From assembly GCA_900541505.1 (NCBI GenBank), contig UQKK01000018.1, positions 3,702-67,701 on the forward strand: a DNA stretch of 64,000 bases. The letters are read 5' to 3'. This DNA comes from an uncultured Ruminococcus sp. (GTDB lineage: Bacteria > Bacillota > Clostridia > Lachnospirales > Lachnospiraceae). Below, in pieces: positions 42,764 through 49,496 of this stretch (the first letter of the stretch is position 1; each line of letters opens with the position of its first letter). Below the pieces are notes generated by a model. The model searched no databases and was not told where the DNA came from. It saw only the letters and a list, made by a program, of their open reading frames with translations. The position numbers and the translations under genes were made by a program.

Positions 42764-43587
42764 AGTATTTTAGATAAAAATTCTTTAAGTCTCGCATCTT
42801 TCGGGTTGCCGAAGAACTCCTGGGGAGGCGCTTCCTCCACAATCCGCCCTTCATCCATGAAAATAACACGGGAAGCCACTTCTCTGGCAAATCCCATCTC
42901 ATGGGTGACGACCACCATGGTCATGCCGTCCTGTGCCAGCTTTTTCATCAAATCCAGCACCTCACCTACCATCTCCGGGTCCAGCGCGGACGTGGGCTCG
43001 TCAAAGAGTATGACGTCCGGATTCATGGCAAGGGAACGGATGATTGCCACCCTCTGCTTCTGCCCGCCGGACAGGGTAGAGGGATATGCATCCGCAAATG
43101 CCTCCAGACCGATTCGCTTCAGAAGCGACAATGCCTGCTCTTTTGTCTCTTTCTTTATCTGCTCCTTCGTCGTCTCCACAGGAAGCAGCTCCTTCTTATT
43201 CTTTCCCCGGAACATATTGGCGAAACGGGTGCGGGTATTTTTTCGTTTTACCTTCTTTAAATCCTTACATCTCAAATAGGTCGGCGCCATCATCACATTC
43301 TGCAGCACCGTTTTATTGTTGAACAGATTAAAATGCTGGAATACCATTCCCATCTTGCGGCGGTGCAGATTGATGTCCACCTTCATATCCGCGATGTCCA
43401 CGCCTTTAAAAATGATGCTCCCGCCTGTGGGGTCCTCCATACAGTTTAAGCATCGCAGGAATGTACTTTTGCCGGAACCCGAAGGGCCCAATACAGCCAC
43501 GATATCTCCCTTATTGATGGTGATATTGATATCTTTGAGTACTTCCGTATCGCCAAAGCTTTTCTTTAAGTTAATTACGTCTATCAC
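42760..43587 (-). CDS. Amino-acid ABC transporter ATP-binding protein with basic insertion
   Basis: A 275-residue ATPase of the GlnQ/HisP class. Walker A GPSGSGKS, signature LSGGQKQR, Walker B VILFDEP and the H-loop VTHEMG are intact. Usual members have about 240 residues; the extra part is a Lys/Arg-rich insertion (about residues 103-145: KDLKKVKRKNTRTRF to TTKEQIKKE) in the helical subdomain before the signature. The start is a GTG at 43587 that overlaps the end of the permease gene by 17 nt. Its stop codon is provided by the 58-bp element at 42706-42763, which suggests the original 3' end was slightly altered. Confidence 0.92.
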   Translation of the reverse strand: MIDVINLKKSFGDTEVLKDINITINKGDIVAVLGPSGSGKSTFLRCLNCMEDPTGGSIIFKGVDIADMKVDINLHRRKMGMVFQHFNLFNNKTVLQNVMMAPTYLRCKDLKKVKRKNTRTRFANMFRGKNKKELLPVETTKEQIKKETKEQALSLLKRIGLEAFADAYPSTLSGGQKQRVAIIRSLAMNPDVILFDEPTSALDPEMVGEVLDLMKKLAQDGMTMVVVTHEMGFAREVASRVIFMDEGRIVEEAPPQEFFGNPKDARLKEFLSKIL

Positions 43588-44281
43588 TCTTCTTCAGGCT
43601 CCTTTCCAACAATTTGATAAGCAGGGTAATCAACAGTACGAGTGCGATGTAAATCAGCGCCATCACCAGATATGGCACCATGAACTCATAACTGTTTGTA
43701 CCAATGTAGTTGAATGCGACATACAAATCCGCCGCCCCCACAAAGCTGACTACAGAGGTCTCCTTTATCAGGGCAATAAACTCATTTCCCAGAGTCGGAA
43801 GGATATTTTTCACTGCCTGGGGGATGACAATTTTCGCCATACTTGTCCCAAAACTCAGTCCCACTGCGCGCCCGGCTTCCATCTGTCCTAGGTCCACGGA
43901 CTGGATTCCGCTGCGCATGATTTCTGATATATACGCCCCGCTGTTCAGCCCGAATACCATGATGGCGACCTGTACCCCGGTCATCTTCACCCCGATGATG
44001 GGGAGCAGGACATAGTAAAATACCAGCAGCTGTACAACCACCGGCGTCCCTCGAAAGAGCGCCACATAGAAGCTGCATACCGCATTCAGTGCTCGCGGCA
44101 GCACCTTATATTTCGGCAGAACCCGCACCGTGGCGATAACAGTACCGATGAGGATACCCATAATCAGACCGCACACCGCTATCAGCAAGGTGTTCTGCAG
44201 ACCTTCAACGACACGTACATATCCGTTTTGCTCCAGGAAAATATATATAAAATTATCTACCTTCTGACTAAAATTGCCCAT
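43571..44281 (-). CDS. Amino-acid ABC transporter permease
   Basis: A 236-residue HisM/GlnP-type permease with five or six TM helices. The ABC-permease EAA loop is EAGRAVGLSFGTSMAKIVIPQA, and FRGTPVVVQLL is the usual upstream block. It forms the membrane channel for the ATPase at 42760 and the binding protein at 44432. The 150-nt gap to the binding-protein gene has a small CCTTCT-AGAAGG stem near the ribosome site, as often seen where the binding protein is made in excess. Confidence 0.95.
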   Translation of the reverse strand: MGNFSQKVDNFIYIFLEQNGYVRVVEGLQNTLLIAVCGLIMGILIGTVIATVRVLPKYKVLPRALNAVCSFYVALFRGTPVVVQLLVFYYVLLPIIGVKMTGVQVAIMVFGLNSGAYISEIMRSGIQSVDLGQMEAGRAVGLSFGTSMAKIVIPQAVKNILPTLGNEFIALIKETSVVSFVGAADLYVAFNYIGTNSYEFMVPYLVMALIYIALVLLITLLIKLLERSLKKSDRRN

Positions 44282-44431
44282 TGTCTTCCCTTCTCAAAAG
44301 AAGGAAGGCGCCCTCTTTCTCTCATCCGCCTTCCTCTTTCATCCTGTTTTTTCTGTCCCCTGCTTCCCCAGACACGCCTTTTCCTTACAGAAATTCTGTC
44401 TGAAACCCAGGGAGTATTTTCTTCTCTGTGA

Positions 44432-45319
44432 TTATAACATCTTGTTGATGGATTCGCTGATTGCCGCAGCCGGCGCCGCATCGATGATGACATACTCAAT
44501 ATTTCCGTTTATCATATCGTTTACTGCCAGAGAACCGCTCTTATATGGCTTGCATGTCGCTGCCAGCCCTTCAAATCCAAGGTCTTCGCTTCCCTCTACA
44601 TAGCTCTGCCCTGTTGTTCCCTGCTGTACGCCAATGTTCGTATCCGCAGAAAGCTCAGCCAATTTCGCCGCTACTGCCTCCGCATCCGCGCAGTCATCAA
44701 ATGTGGTGTCATTGCTCGGCACGATGAGTCTCTGGGAAGCCTGATAATAGGAATCCGTAAAGGTCACCTGCTCTTTTCTGTCCTCGCTGACCGTCAGACC
44801 TGCCATAGCGATGTCACATTTCTGCTGTCCTACAGAAAGACATACCGCGTCAAAGTCCATGTTCTGGATAACCAGCTCTTTGCCAAGCTCCTCAGCGAGA
44901 AGCTCTGCAATCTCCATATCGATTCCGTAGTAATCCTCACCCTGTGTGTACTCGAATGGCTCAAACGCCGCGTTTGTCGCAACAACAAGCTGGTCCTTGG
45001 ACTCATCCAGGGAAGCGGATTTTACTGCTTTAGGCTCGCCGCCGCCGAAATACTTGTCACAAATCTCATCCAGAGTGCCGTCTTCCTTAATCTTTGCGAT
45101 AAATGCATTTGTCTGCTCCAGAAGCTCCGGCTGTTCTTTGTCAACACCAAACGCATAACTCTCATCTGTCAGGTCGATGTCTATCACCTTCGCTGTCACT
45201 GCCTCATCACTTGATTTTCCACTGTCGCCCTTTGCCGCGCTGTCGTCTTTGGAGCCGCATCCGGCAACCATTCCCGCTACGAGCGCTGCGCTTAAGCATA
45301 CTGCTAAAAACTTCTTCAT
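44432..45319 (-). CDS. Circularly permuted substrate-binding lipoprotein, SBP family 3
   Basis: A 295-residue lipoprotein from the ATG at 45319 (GGAGGAG). The signal peptide ends in a VAGC lipobox (Cys21). A normal member begins with the LVVATNAAFEPFEY strand and ends with a strand-helix part like that of GlnH. Here the last part comes first: residues about 44-92 (KVIDIDLTDESYAFGV to GTLDEICDKYFGG) equal the usual C-terminus, residues about 109-295 are the usual N-terminal and middle parts, and the protein stops right after YVIIDAAPAAAISESINKM. All elements occur once, so this is a permutation and not a duplication. Probably binds an amino acid for the adjacent permease and ATPase. Confidence 0.88.
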   Translation of the reverse strand: MKKFLAVCLSAALVAGMVAGCGSKDDSAAKGDSGKSSDEAVTAKVIDIDLTDESYAFGVDKEQPELLEQTNAFIAKIKEDGTLDEICDKYFGGGEPKAVKSASLDESKDQLVVATNAAFEPFEYTQGEDYYGIDMEIAELLAEELGKELVIQNMDFDAVCLSVGQQKCDIAMAGLTVSEDRKEQVTFTDSYYQASQRLIVPSNDTTFDDCADAEAVAAKLAELSADTNIGVQQGTTGQSYVEGSEDLGFEGLAATCKPYKSGSLAVNDMINGNIEYVIIDAAPAAAISESINKML

Positions 45320-45371
45320 GGTCTTCTCCTCCAATTTCATCTTTATTTCTTCCACATCTTTTCTTTCATTT

Positions 45372-45392
45372 GTAGAATCCTTTACATTCTAC
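45372..45392. promoter_or_regulatory. Palindromic operator over the SBP promoter
   Basis: GTAGAAT and ATTCTAC arms 7 nt apart. The right arm covers the -10 of the promoter at 45386-45414, so a repressor bound here would block transcription. Confidence 0.5.
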
Positions 45393-45414
45393 CACACTTC
45401 TTTTTGAAAAACAA
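45386..45414 (-). promoter_or_regulatory. Promoter of the amino-acid ABC operon
   Basis: Minus strand TTGTTT (45409-45414), 17-bp spacer, TAGAAT (45386-45391); leader of about 60 nt. Confidence 0.55.
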
Positions 45415-45513
45415 ACCCTGCATTCTTCTTTTTCATTCAGGCTTTTTCATCCTCTGATGTATAACAGACTCCCAGCACGCATCTTCATACCTCCACGCCC
45501 ATAAGCCTTGGGT

Positions 45514-46344
45514 TTACAGAGCCAGAATCGCCGCGATTCCAAAGTACAGAAATACGATGATACCGAGCACAATGCGGTAATATCCGAATGCCTTGAAATC
45601 GTGGTTTTGTATGTACCTCATCAGGAACTTGATGGCAAAGATGGATACGACAAAGGACACCAACATTCCCAAAAGGAGCAGGAACACTTCCATGCCTGTG
45701 AACTTGAGTCCAAAGTGTATAAGCTTCACCGCGCTGGCGCCGAACATCGCCGGAATCGCCAGGAAAAATGTAAATTCCGCCGCCACACTCCTGGCAGTTC
45801 CCAGAAGCAGCGCTCCCACGATGGTCGCTCCCGAACGGGATGTTCCCGGAATCATGGCGAGCATCTGGAATACGCCGATAATCAGCAGCGTAGGGATAGT
45901 CATCTGTGATATCTTTGTAATCTTTGGCGTTTTGCCCTTATGGTAATTCTCTACAACGATAAAGAGGATACCATATACGATAAGCATCGCGGCCACCACA
46001 TAAGAGTTGTTGAATTTTTCTTCTATAAAATCGTTGAACAGTATTCCAATGACACCTGCCGGAACAGAGCCGATGACTACCTTGACCCAAAGCTGTATGG
46101 TCATCATCTTCTGCTTCTGCGTCTTCCTCGGCGAAAATGGATTCAGTTTATGGAAATAGATGACAACCACCGCCATAATCGCCCCAAGCTGTATGACCAC
46201 GTTGAACATATCCATAAAGGACTGGCTGACATCCAGATGCAAAAACTCTTCTATCAGAATCAGATGTCCGGTACTGCTGATTGGCAGCCACTCTGTGATT
46301 CCCTCCACAATCCCCAGGATAATTACTTTTATCGCTTCTAACAT
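45514..46344 (-). CDS. uppP: Undecaprenyl-diphosphatase
   Basis: A 276-residue membrane enzyme (BacA family) with about eight TM helices that recycles undecaprenyl diphosphate for peptidoglycan and other envelope polymers. The two signature regions are GIVEGITEWLPISSTGHL (first Glu-rich motif) and MIPGTSRSGATI (second motif). It starts behind AGGAGGAAGG, 12 nt after the HAD gene, with which it forms an operon. High expression would give bacitracin tolerance in known cases. Confidence 0.96.
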   Translation of the reverse strand: MLEAIKVIILGIVEGITEWLPISSTGHLILIEEFLHLDVSQSFMDMFNVVIQLGAIMAVVVIYFHKLNPFSPRKTQKQKMMTIQLWVKVVIGSVPAGVIGILFNDFIEEKFNNSYVVAAMLIVYGILFIVVENYHKGKTPKITKISQMTIPTLLIIGVFQMLAMIPGTSRSGATIVGALLLGTARSVAAEFTFFLAIPAMFGASAVKLIHFGLKFTGMEVFLLLLGMLVSFVVSIFAIKFLMRYIQNHDFKAFGYYRIVLGIIVFLYFGIAAILAL

Positions 46345-46356
46345 TTCCTTCCTCCT

Positions 46357-47184
46357 CTAAAGCACAAATTTTTCTATCGCCTTTGCCGCGCCTTCTTCTT
46401 CATTTGTGCCTGTAATATAATCTGCCGCCTTCTTTACCTGTTCTTCCGCATTTGCCATGGCAACCCCGAAGCCTACCTCTCTTAACATCGCCTCGTCATT
46501 GTCGCCGTCCCCGCACGCCATAATTTCTTCTCTGCTGATGCCGAGTATCTCTCCTAACTCCACCAGACCTCTGCCTTTATTGACACCCGCGCCGTTAATT
46601 TCAATATTATAGCCCAGAGAGCCGACAAGCACCATGCCGCTGTCCTTCTCAAGCTGGGCCCAGGCTCTTTTTCTCTCGTCCATATCCGCGAATAGAAGCT
46701 GGGTCTTATCCACAGGCTTGCCCAGTTCTTCCAAAAAAGCCATGATATCCGGAACTGTTGTTCTTGTGGACTTCACGTACCCCCACATGTGCGGGTTGCG
46801 GTGATATTTCTCAATCTGCCGCAGACCTTCTTCCGAGATATATCCCTGTCCTTGGAAATATACCTCTTGTAATGTATCATATTTCTGCGCGATTTCCAAT
46901 GATTTTTTCGCTTTTTCCAAGGGCAGCAGGTGCTCTACAAGTACCTTCCCCGTCTGTGTCTCAATGACGCGGGCTCCGTTGGAGGTCAGAGCGTAGCGCA
47001 TCCCCGGCAGATTCCGCAGATACTCAGGAATCCCAAGCCAGGGTCTGCCGGTAGCAATCAAAACGACAACTCCTTTCTCCACGGCCCTTCGTATCACATC
47101 TTTTGTATAAGGAAGCAGCTCCTTTTTTTCATTGAGCAATGTTCCATCCAAATCCAATCCGACCATCCGTATCTTTCGTTCCAT
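46357..47184 (-). CDS. HAD-superfamily phosphatase, Cof type
   Basis: A 275-residue HAD hydrolase: GLDLDGTLLN (nucleophile Asp and acid/base Asp), VLIATGRPW with the motif-II Thr, Lys in GVNKGRGL and ACGDGDNDEAML with the metal-binding Asp pair. The C2-type cap (about 85-190) places it in the Cof/YkrA/YidA group acting on small sugar phosphates or cofactors. Substrate cannot be deduced. It precedes uppP in one operon. A large inverted repeat lies in its leader (47211-47260). Confidence 0.9.
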   Translation of the reverse strand: MERKIRMVGLDLDGTLLNEKKELLPYTKDVIRRAVEKGVVVLIATGRPWLGIPEYLRNLPGMRYALTSNGARVIETQTGKVLVEHLLPLEKAKKSLEIAQKYDTLQEVYFQGQGYISEEGLRQIEKYHRNPHMWGYVKSTRTTVPDIMAFLEELGKPVDKTQLLFADMDERKRAWAQLEKDSGMVLVGSLGYNIEINGAGVNKGRGLVELGEILGISREEIMACGDGDNDEAMLREVGFGVAMANAEEQVKKAADYITGTNEEEGAAKAIEKFVL

Positions 47185-47210
47185 GTCTCTTATCCCTTCT
47201 CCATCATTTC

Positions 47211-47260
47211 ATTGCTATTCAAAGCCTACTTACATGCTGGATTCGGCTTTGAATAGCAAT
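47211..47260. promoter_or_regulatory. 16-bp perfect inverted repeat upstream of the HAD gene
   Basis: ATTGCTATTCAAAGCC (47211-47226) and its exact complement (47245-47260), 18 nt apart. It has no T tract in either direction, so an operator or leader hairpin is more likely than a terminator. Confidence 0.6.
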
Positions 47261-47298
47261 CTCATTTCTAAAAAATTTCTAATTTATTGTAACAAAAT

Positions 47299-47327
47299 TT
47301 GCGTCACAAAGCAATTTATAGTATAAT
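47299..47327 (+). promoter_or_regulatory. Promoter of the SleB-like hydrolase gene
   Basis: TTGCGT (47299-47304), 17-bp spacer, TATAAT (47322-47327); the leader is about 115 nt. Confidence 0.55.
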
Positions 47328-47448
47328 AGCTTGCGTACAACTTATCATTTGCGGTTTATTTCGGCAAAATACGCCGTGACCGCATATATTATTCCCATTG
47401 CAACCACATAATTGACTTATGTAAAAATGGAATCAGAAAGGAATTTTT

Positions 47449-48546
47449 ATGGTGAAATCAAATCCAAAACGCTGGCTTAGGACAGGTGTTGCTTTGCTGT
47501 GCTGCCTCGTGCTCGTACTTTCCATTTTTCCGGCATACGCAGAGGACTCCAAGACACTGGAGGGACAGACCTCTGAGCTTGAAAATCAATTATCCGGTAT
47601 AAACCAGGAACTGGTTACCATCAGCGAAGAAATCTCCTCCACGGAGATGCAGGTCGCTATCATCAACGGTGAAATTCAGAGAACAGAAGAGTCTCTGACA
47701 ATTGCAGAGGCAAATGAAGCCCAGCAGTACGCCAACATGAAGACCCGTATTAAATATATGTATGAGACGGGAGACGCCACTATGCTGGAGTGGCTCTGTT
47801 CTGCGGAAAATCTGTCCGACTTTCTGAACAAGGCTGATTTTATTCAGGATGTCACAGACTATGACCGTCAGATGCTCGCAGAGCTTCAGGAGACACATCA
47901 GCAGATTGAGACCGAGAAAGCAAACCTTGTGAGTCAGCAGACTTCTCTCGCGGAGCTGCAGACAAGCCTGGAATCCCAGCAGGCAGAGCTTCAGGCGAAA
48001 GCCGCGGAGACTTCCACTGACTTAGCAGACCTCCAGGCGCGACTGGAACAGGCACGCGCAGAGGAAGCGGCCGCAGCAGCCGCGGCCGCTGCAGCGGCAC
48101 AACAGCAGGCTTCGCAGGAGACAGGTTCCTCCAATGTGGGGGGAGGCGGCGGTTCCTATGACAACTCTGTCATTAACGGAGGCGGCACCAGCGTGGCGGC
48201 CGATGAGGTCACATTACTCGCTGCCATTATCCAGTGTGAGGCATATCAGGATTATGACTCCCTGCTTGCTGTAGCGACGGTTATCATGAACCGTGTGGCT
48301 GACCCCAGATTTGGCAATTCCATCACGGAAGTGGTCTATGCCAGCGGACAGTTCGAGCCCACCTGGACCGGACGTCTCGACCAGGTATTAGCAAGCGGTC
48401 CTACGGGTCTCTCCATGCAGGTGGCACAGGATGCCATCGCTGGGGCGAGACTTGCGGCGGTTGCTGATTGTTACTATTTCCTGTACGCCGGAACCGGACA
48501 TCCAGGTATCAATATCGGAAATAATGTATTTTTCCAGAGCTGGTAA
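47449..48546 (+). CDS. Secreted cell-wall hydrolase: CwlO/PcsB-like coiled coil plus SleB domain
   Basis: A 365-residue exported protein. Signal peptide (about 1-27, cleavage after AYA), a long coiled coil (about 30-220, with QTSELENQLSGINQEL and many Gln/Glu/Leu heptads) like the regulatory helix of PcsB/CwlO, an Ala-rich and Gly-rich hinge, and a C-terminal SleB/hydrolase_2 domain (about 255-365: LLAAIIQCEAYQDYDSLLAVATVIMNRV with the catalytic Glu, GQFEPTW). The coiled coil normally docks to FtsEX and holds the enzyme off. It likely cuts peptidoglycan in cell growth or division rather than only in spores. Confidence 0.88.
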   Translation: MVKSNPKRWLRTGVALLCCLVLVLSIFPAYAEDSKTLEGQTSELENQLSGINQELVTISEEISSTEMQVAIINGEIQRTEESLTIAEANEAQQYANMKTRIKYMYETGDATMLEWLCSAENLSDFLNKADFIQDVTDYDRQMLAELQETHQQIETEKANLVSQQTSLAELQTSLESQQAELQAKAAETSTDLADLQARLEQARAEEAAAAAAAAAAAQQQASQETGSSNVGGGGGSYDNSVINGGGTSVAADEVTLLAAIIQCEAYQDYDSLLAVATVIMNRVADPRFGNSITEVVYASGQFEPTWTGRLDQVLASGPTGLSMQVAQDAIAGARLAAVADCYYFLYAGTGHPGINIGNNVFFQSW

Positions 48547-48570
48547 GAAGAATCGGATATGAGAATGGCA

Positions 48571-48616
48571 AAGGGAAGCAATCCATCTTACAGGATTCCT
48601 TCCCTTTTGTTTTCTC
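48571..48616. terminator. Bidirectional terminator between SleB and APH genes
   Basis: AAGGGAAG pairs with CTTCCCTT and AATCC with GGATT; a run of TTTTGTTTT follows on the plus strand. Confidence 0.8.
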
Positions 48617-48617
48617 T

Positions 48618-49373
48618 CTATTGATAATCAATCACGTCAATCCACTTCATGAGGAAGTCTTTCTCCAACTCATTATTTTTCGTAAGCTGTGCCGCTGCCA
48701 CGATGGGGAGCCACTGCTGTACATACTGCCTTGCTGTATCACTCTTCTTGCAGAACAATGTCATATACAAATCTGCCGCTTCCTGGTCTTTTAAGGCAAA
48801 CAGAAGGTAAGTCATCGCCGCATCCGCGCTCGCATTGCCCTGAGTCGCATGTGCCCAGTCTACAACCGTCATCTTCCCGTTCTTTCCCACAATGACATTG
48901 CTGGGGTTAAAATCGCCATGACACACTTTGTTGTGCTTCGGCATACTCTCTAAGCGTGTCAGAAGTTCATAGCGGTTGGTCGCATCCAAATCCTTCAGGC
49001 TGTTAATCTGACGCACCAGCTTATCCTTCATCCCTTTGAGCAGCGGGGAAGTCTTTTTGTGGATTTCAAGCTGCAAATCTACAAAATCCTCCATATACTT
49101 CTCCAGATTCTTCTTATCGGACTCCATCATCTCCTGCAGCGTCTTGCCTTCCTTATACTCTATGGCAATCGCCCATTTATCTCCAATCTGGGACACCTCT
49201 TTGACCTTCGGTATATCCAGCCCTGTCTCCTCAATCCTAGCAGTATTTAATGCCTCGTTAAAGATATCTGACTTTGGATGAGATTCTTCGAATACTTTTA
49301 CGATAACATCTCCGCATTTGTACACTTCTTTGTAGGGGCGTTTTACGATGAGTTTTTCGTTTTCTAATTTCAT
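48618..49373 (-). CDS. APH/choline-kinase-fold phosphotransferase
   Basis: A 251-residue cytosolic protein with the aminoglycoside-phosphotransferase fold. CHGDFNPSNVIV is the catalytic loop (Asp) and TVVDWAHAT the metal-binding Asp. N-terminal IVKVFEE carries the ATP Lys. This group acts on small molecules (antibiotics, choline, sugars, homoserine); nothing nearby identifies the substrate, so calling it a resistance gene would be unsupported. Single gene with its own promoter (TATAAT at 49407-49412, minus) and terminator. Confidence 0.8.
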   Translation of the reverse strand: MKLENEKLIVKRPYKEVYKCGDVIVKVFEESHPKSDIFNEALNTARIEETGLDIPKVKEVSQIGDKWAIAIEYKEGKTLQEMMESDKKNLEKYMEDFVDLQLEIHKKTSPLLKGMKDKLVRQINSLKDLDATNRYELLTRLESMPKHNKVCHGDFNPSNVIVGKNGKMTVVDWAHATQGNASADAAMTYLLFALKDQEAADLYMTLFCKKSDTARQYVQQWLPIVAAAQLTKNNELEKDFLMKWIDVIDYQ

Positions 49374-49416
49374 AGGGCATCCTCCTTTTGTCTTTCATTT
49401 GCCCCCATTATACAAC

Positions 49417-49447
49417 AACTCCCGGAGCAATGTAAGCCCCGGGAGTT
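49417..49447 (-). terminator. Terminator of adhE
   Basis: AACTCCCGG (49417-49425) and CCGGGAGTT (49439-49447), then TTGTTGT on the minus strand. The -10 of the next gene lies directly beyond it. Confidence 0.75.
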
Positions 49448-49496
49448 AATTTTGTGCAATTTTTAACTAACTTTTTTCACTTCAAAAGATTGTTAA

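Noticed and set aside
48618..49373. Aminoglycoside resistance gene
   Set aside because: Only the general APH/choline-kinase fold is visible and the context shows no resistance or mobility genes.
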